DNA from: Tranzscheliella williamsii
Taxonomy: Eukaryota > Basidiomycota > Ustilaginomycetes > Ustilaginales > Ustilaginaceae
Assembly: GCA_023212725.1 (NCBI GenBank)
Contig: JALBYF010000016.1
Location: 220,501 to 284,500 of the forward strand
DNA: 64,000 bases
Direction of reading: 5' to 3'
Shown here: positions 1-10,110 of the stretch, in pieces
How positions within the stretch are numbered: the first letter of the stretch is position 1
How the letters are laid out: every line of letters begins with the position of its first letter
Program-made: the position numbers and the translations under genes
The notes under the pieces: generated by a model
Database searches by the model: none
Seen by the model: only the letters and a program-made list of their open reading frames with translations
Told to the model about the DNA's origin: nothing

Positions 1-155
1 AAGGGTGTGATGATGATGGTCGAGAAGATCTCGTTTATGTTGCCTTCTTATGAGTGACATATCAAGCCGACATCCACTCGGCGACAGACAACTCCAGGAC
101 CACCAGCATCCCCTGTGGTCATTCAGCAGCCGGCTGTCATCGATACGCATACAGC

Positions 156-3100
156 ATGAGTTACCATCCGGCTGTGAGCGGGGCCTACCCGCAGTCGCCG
201 GATCCAACGCTGGGCGACACCCAGTGGCTACAAGAGCTTCCTAATCACTCCATCTTCGTGGCGCAGCAGGGGCAGTCCCGGTCACTGCCAGATTTCACAG
301 GCGAGCGGTCATCTGCTCAGCCTCGCTTGATGGCTTTTCGCGGCACGGATCTGATTGCCGTCGTCGATAATGAGATCCGCATCGCTTCACTCATCGATGC
401 CAAGGCTTCTGCCTCCAGCTACCCGCCGTCGCCTTCGCCCTCTATGGATGGTGCCATGTCGCAGCTGCCATACAAGCTTCTCACTGCTGCAGAGCCTCTT
501 CTCAACTTCCCTATTCGACACTTGAGCGTCAACCCGACGGGCAAGTTGCTCGCTTGTATCGGCGACGACCAAATCACGCTTGTCGTCTTGCCACGATCGG
601 GATACGCCAAGCACGTTGACCGTAACATCACTTGCCGCGTCGCTGCCGTTGGACCTTACTATCACTCGCCCCATTCCGAGTCTAGTGTCTCCAAAGTGGA
701 TTGGCACCCTTGGGGCGAGGGTGGCACGTCCCTCCTCGTTTTGACCACCAACGGCCTCCTTCGCGAGTACGACGTAGCAAAAGACACCGAGGAGCCTCAA
801 CAGACGGCTTCTTTCCTCCCGATTCTTGGGTCCAAAACATCATCTTCACCCCGTACATCAAGGTCAAGGTCAGCAACGCCGAATGCGGCGTCACTGATGA
901 CCGGCTCGTCCCCCCTCTCCTTCAGAACGCGATATGGGTCGCCTTCACCCGCTGTCGGCCTGACAGCCGATGATGACGAGGCCAGAACCGCCGTCAGTTT
1001 TTCCCTCTGCGTAACGCATGCGCCAGCGCCTGGTCCCAGTGCGTTCGACCGAGGCGGCGATGGTGCATGGACCGCTGCCGCACAACACTCCCGCCATCCG
1101 GCTGATTGGTCTCCCTTGACTGTATACGGATTGATGAAGAACGGTGACATTTGGGCCATTTGTCCGTTTCTTCCGCGCACCGCTCTGGTTCCTGCGGCGT
1201 ACGTCCATGCATTGGCCAAGCTCACCTCTCTCAAAGCAAATTCGATCGACAATACAGACTATCGCCCCGAGGTAGACGTCCAGCTTAGGTACCTCAACTC
1301 GCTCCTCAAGCATACCTCTGCCACTTCACAACGACAAGATCGCTTGCGGAACTCGGCGACCCCCAATCCAGACGGCTATGCTCGCTCGCGCTCTACTTCT
1401 ACCATGGATCTGGATCAACTGGTGGGCTCGACGCTCCCTTCACAGAGCGACGCCGAGATGGATGACGTGCAAGACATTCCGGTGCGTTTGCATCCTCCAT
1501 CCTGGTCCTTCTCCCCGGATCTGCGGCAGATGAGCAGCGCAAAGAAGGCGCCCCGGCCCCAGGGTCCTTTCCTTCTCAAGCCGGCTCCCATCGAGCTCTG
1601 TGAAGACAGGGAGAGCTCGGCATGCGACATTGTTTGGACCTGGCTTACCAGGGATTCCGCAGATCTGTCCTGGGCAGAACGTCCGGACGCCGTCTCTGGC
1701 TTAGCGGCCCTGGCCATCGTGGGCCACGATGGCCGCGTCGATGTGGGGCTCATCTTGGAATCTGTTGAAGCGAGCTGGGGCTCGAACAGGGGCACGGGCG
1801 CCTCAGTCAGCCGTAGCCGCTCTACCAAACCTGCCAAGACCAATCGTTATGGCATGTCGGATACTGAGGACGAGGCAGACGACCTTGAAGCTCCCAGGCT
1901 CGATGTTGTCAACGATCTGCCGTCCCTGCTCATGTACGAGACCATCGATCTCGGCCTGCTAGACACTGCACAGGCCAACGGAGTGGGTTCGCCGACGAAG
2001 GCATCCGACTTTCTACTTGACCACGCCGGCCGTAGCAGACCTTGCTTTGTGCGTGACCCGCTCTACTCGGACACCATCTACATCTACCATTCGCTGGGAG
2101 CGCAGTGTCTCAGCTTTGCTAGATGGGCTTCTAAGATGCTTGACGTCTTGAATCTTCCCTCCGAGGAGGATATGGAGAATCTGCCCAAAGGCAGTCGCAA
2201 GCCGGAAGAGGGGCGCGAAAAGGCTCTGGTCAAGCTGCTTCACCACGGCGAAAGCACCGAGATCGTCTGGATTGTCAAGTCGGCTGGTCAAGATCAGGAG
2301 GTCGACAAGACCGGTGCACCGGTTGTCAACCCGGTCACCGCCGTTTCGATCCTTTCTGATGTGTATCTGTCCTACGCGTTCCTGGCCATCACCCAGGATT
2401 TCCAGCTGGTGGGTGTCGAGCTATCGCTGCGAGTCGAGTCGGGTGCTCCTGCAGAGGCCGATGATGAGCGAGGTGAGCTCGGTAGCACGGCACCCAAGGC
2501 CTACATCTCTCTGCTCGGCGAAGGATCGGCGTTCCGGGCGCCAGCTATCTTCCAGCAGGCGTCCGGCCTGCAGGGGCTGCCATCGCACCCGCGTCGCGCA
2601 GCGCATAGTGGTCTGACGGGCTCGTCTGGCGAGCTCAAGATCACGCCCGAGACGCTCCGCGCCCTGGGCAAGGCGGTGGAGGGCTATCGCGTCGAGATCC
2701 GCGACGTGGTGTCGGCGGGCAATGCGGTGCAGGCGCGACTCGATCTGCAGATCCGCGAGATGGCGCGCCAGCTGGAGACGCTCGATGGCATCCGACAGCG
2801 TGCCGCTGCCCTGCTGGGGGAGGGCGGCCAGGCGCAGGCTAAAGAGCCGCTCGAGTCGAGAATGCAACGCATCGCGCAGCAGCAGGGGCAGCTGGTCGGG
2901 CATATCGACAAAGTGCTCCAGAAGCTCATGGACAGCCACCAGCCGAGCCTCTCCATGTACGAGAAGCAGTGGTTCGAAGAGCTGCAGCGCATTGCTGCCG
3001 AGGTCGGCCTCGCCACGGCCACGGAGGGCGGCGGCCAGGGCCAGCATCAGCTGGATGCGCGCAACAGAAAAGGTCTTGCAAACAGAGCCGAGAACCTCGC

Positions 3101-3434
3101 CCACCAGCTCTCGCTGCTGCGCCCGCAGCTGGACGCGTTGAAGACGCAGACGGCGGCGCGCGGCAGCAGCGCCGCGATCCTGGGCACCGACCAGCTGAAG
3201 AAGGTCGAGACTCTGCTGTCGCGCCAAGCCGCCATGCTCAAGGAGGCCAAAGAGAAGGCTAACGAGCTGAACCACCGGATTGCGCGCATCCAGCCGACTG
3301 CCGGCGCCGCTGCAGCGCCCTCTCACGTGGGCATGCCGATCAGCAGCACCACCGCCAATTTGGCCGACCTCTCCCTGACAAGATCGTCCTTTGCCAGCCC
3401 GCGCCGCGTCGCGCGCGGCTCCAGTGTGTTTTAG
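156..3434 (+). CDS. NUP82: Nup82/Nup88-like nucleoporin
   Basis: Likely nuclear pore component of the cytoplasmic face, which anchors the mRNA-export platform. The reading frame opens at 54, but I prefer the ATG at 156 (1092 residues). From there the protein soon reaches the motif WLQELPNHSIF, which resembles the N-terminal signature of Nup82/Nup88. The first roughly 700 residues look like a beta-propeller with disordered Ser-rich insertions. Residues about 830-1045 are charged and Gln/Leu-rich with heptad-like spacing (for example RMQRIAQQQGQLVGHIDKV), consistent with the C-terminal coiled coil that holds the Nup82 complex together. It is intronless. The family assignment rests on N-terminal motif and architecture, without a search. 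A long antisense frame opposite its 3' half is a GC-rich shadow. Confidence 0.72.
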   Translation: MSYHPAVSGAYPQSPDPTLGDTQWLQELPNHSIFVAQQGQSRSLPDFTGERSSAQPRLMAFRGTDLIAVVDNEIRIASLIDAKASASSYPPSPSPSMDGAMSQLPYKLLTAAEPLLNFPIRHLSVNPTGKLLACIGDDQITLVVLPRSGYAKHVDRNITCRVAAVGPYYHSPHSESSVSKVDWHPWGEGGTSLLVLTTNGLLREYDVAKDTEEPQQTASFLPILGSKTSSSPRTSRSRSATPNAASLMTGSSPLSFRTRYGSPSPAVGLTADDDEARTAVSFSLCVTHAPAPGPSAFDRGGDGAWTAAAQHSRHPADWSPLTVYGLMKNGDIWAICPFLPRTALVPAAYVHALAKLTSLKANSIDNTDYRPEVDVQLRYLNSLLKHTSATSQRQDRLRNSATPNPDGYARSRSTSTMDLDQLVGSTLPSQSDAEMDDVQDIPVRLHPPSWSFSPDLRQMSSAKKAPRPQGPFLLKPAPIELCEDRESSACDIVWTWLTRDSADLSWAERPDAVSGLAALAIVGHDGRVDVGLILESVEASWGSNRGTGASVSRSRSTKPAKTNRYGMSDTEDEADDLEAPRLDVVNDLPSLLMYETIDLGLLDTAQANGVGSPTKASDFLLDHAGRSRPCFVRDPLYSDTIYIYHSLGAQCLSFARWASKMLDVLNLPSEEDMENLPKGSRKPEEGREKALVKLLHHGESTEIVWIVKSAGQDQEVDKTGAPVVNPVTAVSILSDVYLSYAFLAITQDFQLVGVELSLRVESGAPAEADDERGELGSTAPKAYISLLGEGSAFRAPAIFQQASGLQGLPSHPRRAAHSGLTGSSGELKITPETLRALGKAVEGYRVEIRDVVSAGNAVQARLDLQIREMARQLETLDGIRQRAAALLGEGGQAQAKEPLESRMQRIAQQQGQLVGHIDKVLQKLMDSHQPSLSMYEKQWFEELQRIAAEVGLATATEGGGQGQHQLDARNRKGLANRAENLAHQLSLLRPQLDALKTQTAARGSSAAILGTDQLKKVETLLSRQAAMLKEAKEKANELNHRIARIQPTAGAAAAPSHVGMPISSTTANLADLSLTRSSFASPRRVARGSSVF

Positions 3435-3634
3435 ACCCATGCAGCATGTGACTCACGCCGCCCTATGGCATCCTCCCCCGCCATCTGGCTCATCCGCGGC
3501 CGCGCATGTGGCCTTGTCGAGCGACGCAACACATAATGGCACTGACTGGTATTCGGCCTTCCGGAATGGGTGCAAACAGACGGAGTACATGACACGATGC
3601 GATGCCGCAGGCGAGCGAGACGTGTGCCGAGAGT

Positions 3635-4826
3635 CTACAGTTTCGCGTCGGGCTTGGGCTCGGAGACCTTGCTGCGCACGAGTCCTTCTTGGGAGCATAC
3701 GGCGACCAGGGTGCCGTCCTGGCGGTAGATGCGGCCGATGACGACGCCCCTTCCGTTGGACGCGGCCTGGGACTGCATCTGCACGGCGCACCGGCAAAGT
3801 GGCGAATGTAACAGAAGCGTCAGCGCTGGGTAGGCGTCGTAGGGAGGTGCGCGGGCAGAAGGCAGTGATACTCACGACAAAGAGGAGCCAGTCGTGCACG
3901 TCAAAGGGCTGGTAGAACCACATGCTGTGGTCGAGGCTGGCCATCATCTTGACGCTGCGACTGTTGTTGAGCGCCTTGGAGACGGTGCTCAGCAGGTAGA
4001 AGTCGGAGGCGTAGGCGAGGGCGACCTTTTGCGCCTCGATGCCGCCGGGCATTGGGCGGCGGGTCCGCATCCAGAAGGCCTGCTGGTTGCCGGGGGTGGG
4101 GATGCCGTTGTGGTCGTACATGCCGGGGAGCGCATCGCGGATCTCAACGGGCGAATTCTTGCGGTCGCTGATCCAGCCCTCGAGCACCTTGCGCACGCGT
4201 GGGTCGACGCGGCCTTTCTGGAGGACCTCTTCGTACCTGCGCTCGTTGGTGGGGCACGTCTCGGGCTCGGGCAGCGTGCGCACATTGATGCTCTTGCTCG
4301 AGTGGTTGCCCGTGGCATGGAAGCCGGTGATGGACTCGAGCATCGAGTTGCTGTGTGCATCGAGACTCGGTGTCGGGATGGCGAACGTAGGCTGGAGCGG
4401 CTCCGGCTTCTGGTAGGAGAGGATGATGGTGAAGATGGACCGGCCCTTCTGGACCGCGTTGACGCTGCGGGTGATGTACGAGCCGCCATCGCGGACACGC
4501 GCGACCTGGTAGACGATCGGCCGCGTCTCGTCGCCAGCAAGCAGGAAGTAGCAGTGGAGCGAATGGAGCAGCATGCCGTCGCGGACGGTCCGGTGCGACG
4601 CCGCCACCGCCTGCGCGATCACCTGACCGCCAAACACGCCCCGTGCGCGCGCAGGCTTCCACAGCGTCTTGGACCGATACAGATCCTCGTCGATCTCCTC
4701 AACCTCGAGCGCCTCGGCGATGTCGGCGCCCTCCCGTGCGGTCGTGTTCACCCCATGCTCGTACACCGGCGGCTCCTGCTCCTCGGACGTCGGCTCGCGG
4801 CCCAAGTCTCTGGCGCCTGCTTTCAT
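3635..4826 (-). CDS. TES1: Peroxisomal acyl-CoA thioesterase (TesB/ACOT8 type), two exons
   Basis: Hydrolyses acyl-CoA to free fatty acid and CoA, probably in peroxisomes alongside beta-oxidation. Exon 1 is 4826-3876 and exon 2 is 3778-3635, separated by a 97 bp intron with GTGAGT at its 5' end and CAG at its 3' end; the product is 364 residues. Both hot-dog halves are visible: the N-terminal block FGGQVIAQAVAAS and the second-domain DHSMWFY, followed after splicing by QSQAASNGRGVVIGRIYRQD, the usual end of the family. The last three residues are AKL, a PTS1-type peroxisomal signal that only appears when the intron is removed. The frame stays open upstream to 5030, but the ATG at 4826 (MKAGARDLG) precedes the conserved region closely and is the simplest start. 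It is divergent from SLY1. Confidence 0.88.
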
Positions 4827-5450
4827 CAGGGAAATCCACGTCCTGGTACGGGCGGCAGCGTAAGTAGCTAGCTCTCCTCCTCCGGTGCTTCTAATGGCGT
4901 CGCAATCAGCGCTCTTCGCGTTGTTCGTCAATAGATGCCGGCGTAGGGACAAGAGAAGATGGGGCGCTGATGGGAAGTGTTGGGACACGAAGCGAGGCTG
5001 GCACCGATTCTGAAAGTGCCCTTTCCACAACCATCAACGCCCAAGAACATGCCGCACACACCGATCGACGCCGGCGATGGCCGCGCATATCTGCACCTAT
5101 TCCCGTGATATTCGCAAGGTCCGCTTACAAACGTCGCCCTTGCTGATGGGTGGACAGGCGAAGACAGCCGTGAATGGTAACCGGTAACTAACACTGTTCC
5201 TATTGCCGGACCGATGTGTTTATCGGCCGGAAAGGAAGAGCCAAATAAGCCGGCCGAGAGATGCCAGGCTGGAAGGATTGTGGGTTGGCTGTCGTGGCAT
5301 GGGCCATCCCATGGCAATGCCACTGCCACGCAACCACTGCCACGCAACCACTGCCACGCAACCACTACCACGCAACCCTACCCATTGCTCATCGACCCGA
5401 TCGCGGAAGACCAGCGGCTCAGCTCGACCCAGCAGCAAGGACAGGTACGG
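4827..5450. promoter_or_regulatory. Divergent intergenic region TES1/SLY1
   Basis: This 624 bp stretch separates two divergent start codons and should hold both promoters. I see no convincing TATA box. It contains a short tandem repeat at 5322-5377, listed separately, close to the SLY1 start. The open frames in it are continuations of the flanking coding frames. Confidence 0.4.
5322..5377. repeat. 14-bp tandem repeat, 4 copies
   Basis: Four head-to-tail copies of ACTGCCACGCAACC, the last with one change (ACTACCACGCAACC), 74 bp before the proposed SLY1 start. It is probably a minisatellite or part of the 5' leader. Confidence 0.9.
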
Positions 5451-7571
5451 ATGGCGGCAGCTGCGTCCAGCTTGCGCACTGCGCAGGTGAATTCTCTGCT
5501 CTCGCTGCTGAATCTCAACAATCCGAGCTTCCACCATGCGTCGTCGTCTTCGTCGTCCGCACCCAACTCCACGTACAGCTCGCGGCCAAGTTCTGCCGCG
5601 GGGACGACGGAGCAGGATGCATCTATACCGACGGGCCCGCCCGTGTGGAAGGTGCTTGTGATGGACCGGGTGTCCAAGGACATCTTGGCCACCTCTCTGC
5701 GCGTCCAGGATCTCCGCGAGAACGGCGTGACGCTACACATGCAGCTCCACTCGGACAGGCCGCCACTGCCCGATGTTCCTGGCGTCTACTTTGTCTCTCC
5801 GACCTCGGAAAACGTCCGCCGCATCGCGCAGGACATGAAGCGCATGCTGTACGATGGTTTCTACGTCAACTTTACCAGCGTCGCGCCCAAGGCCGTGCTG
5901 GAAGAGTTCGCCAATCTGGTTGCGGCCGACGGCACCGGCCAGCTGGTGCAGCAGGTCTACGACCAGTATCTCGACTTTGTCGTGCTTGAGCCAACCCTCT
6001 TTGAGCTGCTTCCCGAAGCTAGTGCCTCGCGGGGCTTGAGCGGTGCCGCGGCCGGCGGCGGCCCTGCCCACGCCGCTCCTGCAGAGGGACAGCTGCGTAC
6101 GACGTACGAGAGGCTGAACGATCCAAAGTCTGGGCAGAAAGAAGTGGAGGAGGAGACGGACCGGATCGCCGCGGGCCTCTTTTCGACGCTGGCCACGATG
6201 GGCACGCTGCCGATCATCCGCGCGCCGCGCGGCAACGCTGCCGAACTGGTCGCGCGCAAGCTGGAGTCCAAGATCCGCGAACACATGACCAGTTCGCGCG
6301 GCGGCGCCAACCTGTTCTCCGAGGCGGCGGGCAGCTCGGGCAGCCCGAGCTGGTCGTCGTCGCGGCCGCTGCTTGTGGTGCTGGACCGGAATGTCGATCT
6401 GGTGCCGATGCTTGCGCACAGCTGGACCTACCAGGCGCTGGTGCAGGATGTGCTGGAGCTCAAGCTCAACCGCGTCACGGTGGCCGCGACCGAAGCGGGC
6501 GTCGCTACCAAAAAGACGTACGACCTGGACTCGAAGGACTATTTCTGGACCAAGAACTCCGCGACGCCGTTCCCGCAGGTCGCCGAGGACATTGACGCCG
6601 AGCTGAACAAGTACAAGGCGGACGCCGCCGAGATCACACGCTCCACGGGCATCAGCAGCATGGACGAGGTGGGGCAGCTGGACGGGAGCTCCAATGCGGC
6701 GCACCTCAAGGCGGCCATCACGGCGCTGCCGGAACTGACGCAGCGCAAGAGCACCATCGACGCACACATGAACATCGCCACCGCGCTGCTGCAGGGCATC
6801 AAGAAGCGCGGGCTGGACACCCTCTTCCAGCTGGAGGAAGCGATCACACGGCAGAAGAAGGAGACCATCCTGGAGACCATCAAGGATGCGCAGCTGGAGG
6901 GGGCGGCCGACAAGCTGCGGCTCTTTCTCATTTTTCTGCTCTCGTCGCCGGAGCATGTGCTGGGGCGGGAGGATGTGGAGGAGTTTGAGCGGGTGCTCGC
7001 GGTGGAGGGGGCGGATATGGCTGCGGTGGCGTACGTCAAGAAGGTGCGGGAGCTGTCGCGGATGACGCTGCTTGCGGCTGCGCCGGCGGGGCCAGCGGCA
7101 GGGGCGGGGGGGGATGGGGTATTTCGCGGCTTTTCCTCGCTCTCGTCGCGGCTGACGGGGCGGCTGAAGGATACGGGGCTGGAGCAGCTCGTGCAGGGGG
7201 TCAAGAACTTCCTGCCGGCGCAGAAGGAGCTCACCGTCACCCGGCTGGTCGCGGCGCTGATGGAGCCGGCTGCCGCGCCCGCTGCCGCGCTGGCCGAGAC
7301 GGACGACTACCTCTACTTCGACCCGCGCGCACCGCGCTCGCGCGCCCCCCCCCCCGCCACCCCCGCACGCTCCCCCTTCACCGACGCCATCGTCTTCCTC
7401 GTCGGCGGCGGCAGCTACATCGAACACGCCAACCTCCAAGAATACGCCGCCCGCTCCCCCTCCCCCCCCCCCCCCACCCTCGGCACCCCCAAGCGCATCA
7501 CCTACGGCGCGACCGAAATCCTCTCCCCCGCACAGTTCCTCACCGCCCTTGCCAACCTCGCCCCCAAATAG
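5451..7571 (+). CDS. SLY1: Sec1/Munc18-family protein Sly1
   Basis: SM protein that binds the Sed5/Ufe1-type syntaxins and promotes SNARE assembly in ER-Golgi traffic. The ATG at 5451 gives 706 residues; the longer open frame back to 5214 is repetitive leader. After a Ser/Thr-rich stretch (about residues 20-55), the N-terminal Sec1 block appears as [19 protein letters not shown], then [20 protein letters not shown] and a central [15 protein letters not shown]. Near the C-terminus lies [20 protein letters not shown], the conserved last strand of Sly1. Two uninterrupted C tracts (7345-7355 and 7462-7475) encode short proline runs in the final 80 codons. The UFE1-like gene at 18.1 kb encodes a likely SNARE partner, but the two genes are not adjacent. 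Confidence 0.93.
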   Translation: MAAAASSLRTAQVNSLLSLLNLNNPSFHHASSSSSSAPNSTYSSRPSSAAGTTEQDASIPTGPPVWKVLVMDRVSKDILATSLRVQDLRENGVTLHMQLHSDRPPLPDVPGVYFVSPTSENVRRIAQDMKRMLYDGFYVNFTSVAPKAVLEEFANLVAADGTGQLVQQVYDQYLDFVVLEPTLFELLPEASASRGLSGAAAGGGPAHAAPAEGQLRTTYERLNDPKSGQKEVEEETDRIAAGLFSTLATMGTLPIIRAPRGNAAELVARKLESKIREHMTSSRGGANLFSEAAGSSGSPSWSSSRPLLVVLDRNVDLVPMLAHSWTYQALVQDVLELKLNRVTVAATEAGVATKKTYDLDSKDYFWTKNSATPFPQVAEDIDAELNKYKADAAEITRSTGISSMDEVGQLDGSSNAAHLKAAITALPELTQRKSTIDAHMNIATALLQGIKKRGLDTLFQLEEAITRQKKETILETIKDAQLEGAADKLRLFLIFLLSSPEHVLGREDVEEFERVLAVEGADMAAVAYVKKVRELSRMTLLAAAPAGPAAGAGGDGVFRGFSSLSSRLTGRLKDTGLEQLVQGVKNFLPAQKELTVTRLVAALMEPAAAPAAALAETDDYLYFDPRAPRSRAPPPATPARSPFTDAIVFLVGGGSYIEHANLQEYAARSPSPPPPTLGTPKRITYGATEILSPAQFLTALANLAPK

Positions 7572-7596
7572 CCGCACAAATTCAGTCGCACAGTTG

Positions 7597-7636
7597 CACA
7601 GTGGCACGGTGGCACAGTGGCACGGTGGCACAGTGG
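7597..7636. repeat. 8-bp tandem repeat, 5 copies
   Basis: Five alternating copies of CACAGTGG and CACGGTGG, 25 bp after the SLY1 stop codon and therefore probably in its 3' untranslated region. Confidence 0.88.
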
Positions 7637-7789
7637 CACACAGCAGTCAAGACGGGGAGAGGTGGACAAACCGGGTCCGATTAAGGGCAGCCAAATAGCG
7701 GCGCGGGGGACGGGGTATGCGGATCGATACAAATACAGACAAGAATACAGGGGGCGCGACAGGGCCGGGGCGGGAAGGGGGGTTGGTTG

Positions 7790-8275
7790 CTAGGAGCGCC
7801 TGCGGGATCTGCCTCTGGGCTGTTCTGGGCGAGTGGGGGAGGGCAGGGCGGTGAGGAGGGTGGGGAGGAAGGCGAAGCGGCGAGGTTTCCTGCGGATGTC
7901 GGGGGAGGATTCGGGGGGCGGTTTTGCGTTGCCGTTGTGGCGCGAGGTGAGGTGGCCGGTGTAGGTGCCGTCGAGCTTTGCCTTTTCGATGGCGAGGCGC
8001 TCCTTCTGCCACATGAAGGCGGTGTGCGAGGCCATCTGGCGCGCGTAGGCAAGATGCGCATGCACCGCATCAGCCCCACTCGCCTCGGACTCGCCCGACG
8101 ACGTCGAAAACCGCGAGCCCACCCCGCCGCTGCTGGACGACCGCCAACTCGACCCCTCCGACATCGGCGACTCTTCCCCATGCATCCCCTGCCCAACGTA
8201 CGTCATCGCCGGCGGCACAAATTGCGCCCCCCCAATCGGCACCACGTAGTGCCCGTCCTGATTCGACTTGTACAT
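7790..8275 (-). CDS. Hypothetical protein, Ser-rich
   Basis: I do not recognise this 161-residue protein. It starts MYKSNQDGHYVVPIGG, passes through a Ser/Gly-rich stretch (about residues 38-65), then has a helix-like block (LAYARQMASHTAFMWQKERL, about residues 75-95) and a basic Pro/Arg-rich tail. The frame is open further upstream to 8683, but that part is low-complexity Lys/His from a microsatellite, so the ATG at 8275 is preferred. The bases just before it (CTGGCAG followed by GG) could also be an intron acceptor, leaving a separate 5' exon possible. Its coding strand turns C-rich in the last 250 bp. The ordinary composition of the first half favours a real gene. Confidence 0.45.
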   Translation of the reverse strand: MYKSNQDGHYVVPIGGAQFVPPAMTYVGQGMHGEESPMSEGSSWRSSSSGGVGSRFSTSSGESEASGADAVHAHLAYARQMASHTAFMWQKERLAIEKAKLDGTYTGHLTSRHNGNAKPPPESSPDIRRKPRRFAFLPTLLTALPSPTRPEQPRGRSRRRS

Positions 8276-8361
8276 CCCTGCCAGTCCGGTCTGCAGCGAT
8301 GGCGCAGCGCTTCGATATGGAGAGTGACTTGGCGTTGGGCAGAGTACAAAGTGGTACTGCC

Positions 8362-8414
8362 GCTTGTGCGTGTGTTTGTGCTTGCGCTTGTGCTTGTGCT
8401 TGCGCTTGTGCTTG
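8362..8414. repeat. GCTTGT/GCTTGC hexamer microsatellite
   Basis: About nine imperfect copies of a 6-bp unit alternating GCTTGT and GCTTGC with a few GTGTGT variants. It translates as Lys/His repeats on the minus strand just upstream of the 7790-8275 gene, and I treat it as non-coding leader. Confidence 0.85.
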
Positions 8415-8793
8415 GTTGGCGGGAGTGGCGGATGGGCTAGTGGTGATCTGTGTGGAGAATGGACGGATGACGGCGGGCGGAAGTGGCTGGATATATACGG
8501 CGAGGGCAGCGGCGAGGCGGCAGGCCAGAAGGCTGTGAGAAGCTCAGCCAAGTGGAGCCAAGTGGAGCAGCCAAGCGCGGAAGCGGAAGAAAAAGTAAAA
8601 ACGGCGCGCAGCTGACAAGGTCCGGGGAACGGGGCGGCTGAGCGGCGCGCATTGCTGACGGAGATAGGATGCCGGCATCGCAAGCAAGCCTGTCGAAGCG
8701 GTGCTCAATCACCACCATAATCTCGGCCTTGTCATCCGCGGCCCTCCATGACTCGCCTTCGCCGTCATACCAATACGAACTGAATCACCTACT

Positions 8794-8862
8794 CATCACC
8801 ATCACCATCACAATTACCCTCACAATTACGATCACAATTCATATTCGCCATCACCATCACAT
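8794..8862. repeat. CAT/CAC/ATT trinucleotide-like tract
   Basis: Imperfect repeats of ATCACC, CACAATTA and related units over about 70 bp in the gap upstream of the 7790-8275 gene. It is low complexity with no coding signal. Confidence 0.7.
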
Positions 8863-10110
8863 GTCCCTAGAATGGGGATTGGGATTGGAATAGAGCGACT
8901 CGTCTGTGGTGCGGTAGTAGGTGCACTCGGGCGGCGGGGCTGTGAAGGCAAGATCGCCAAGTCATGCAGGGCTTGCGAGCCGGAGGAATGGACCGAGGCG
9001 AGCGTCACATTCTGCGAGTGTCTTATGCCAGCATAACAGTCATCCGTGAAGCCCGTGGAAATGCAATGCCGAGACGGCGTCCGTTCTGCAACCAACCCAG
9101 CTGGACGCGAGTTTCATGAACAGCGGCTTCCAAAATCCGAAATTGCGTCTTCTTCTGCCAAGCCAAGCACCGCGTCGAAGCCTATCAGGCGTAGGTAACG
9201 GTAATTTGTTTGCTCCATGGACCTGCGCAAGCATGTCGATTTTGTTCGGCCGTCGCTCTTCTACTAGATTCCTGCTTCGGGGGTTCGGACCTATCTCGGG
9301 TCCGCACGGCAGTGTACGGCCGGGTTGGGCTTCGTTCGGTTCCGGGGGCGCAAGCTGGCTCCGCTGCGTGACTCGCGGCGTGCGGATGGACAGTCATACC
9401 CGATGACTCGCGGGCGGTGCTAACCTAAGCGCGACGTGCAGAAGGTCCGACTCCAACTTCCGGCCTTGGCTTCCAGCCGCAGGAACCACCATGCCCGCCA
9501 GTGTTAGATTGCTCGTGTAGCGCCTCGCCGACCTTCCGTGAGCCTATGTCCGTCCGTTACGGCGATACTATAAAGCCGCTTGGTTGGGATATCCATCCAG
9601 CGCAAGGACGTTCGCCATGACGTCGAGCGAGACGGCCTCCACCCCGTCGTCCACACCCGCGTATCGCACGCCGCGCCACCACCGCCGCCACGTCCACCCA
9701 TCCGCCCCCATCGATCTGTGATTCACATATTGTGGGTACAGTGCGAATAGCTCTGTGCCTCTCGCCCGCCCGCTGCATGGTTCAGCCTCACGCCGCATTC
9801 CAAGCCGCAGCCCGCGTAGAGACGAAGACGAGGCACTCTGCTACATTAGCGCGTCTCAGACAATAATGGAGGTCATATGTCTTGCCAACCAGCGAGCGTG
9901 AATTGGTTTCATGGCCCAACGGCCTGAATTTCCTGAGGGGGCAACGACCAAACTGTGATGTAATGTGAATGTTATTCACTGTGAATTCTTGGAAACGAGT
10001 GGAGGCGATGATTCAGATCATCGGAAATCGACGGCCCGATAGGATCTCTCATCGCGGGCGTGGCTCCGATTCGCGGACGTGGCCCGATCGCGCGGGTGGC
10101 AGGCCCGCGC

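Larger units (their letters stand above)
8276..10110. other. Gene-poor interval
   Basis: 1.8 kb between two minus-strand genes. It holds a hexamer microsatellite (8362-8414), a short trinucleotide-like tract (8794-8862) and a TATA-like CTATAAAG near 9568. Open frames of 60-96 codons are present on both strands, but none shows family motifs or a convincing splice partner. No tRNA-like B box was found. Confidence 0.5.

Noticed and set aside
2421..3440. 339-codon minus-strand open frame opposite the NUP82 coiled coil
   Set aside because: Mirror image of the helical coding strand, rich in Leu/Arg/Ala, with no motif.
5733..7631. 632-codon minus-strand open frame opposite SLY1
   Set aside because: It is the antisense of a clearly conserved gene; GC-rich sequence with few stops explains it, and it has low-complexity Gly/Arg/Leu composition.
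8362..8414. Lys/His-rich N-terminal extension of the 7790-8275 gene
   Set aside because: Encoded by a hexamer microsatellite; the downstream ATG at 8275 is a better start.
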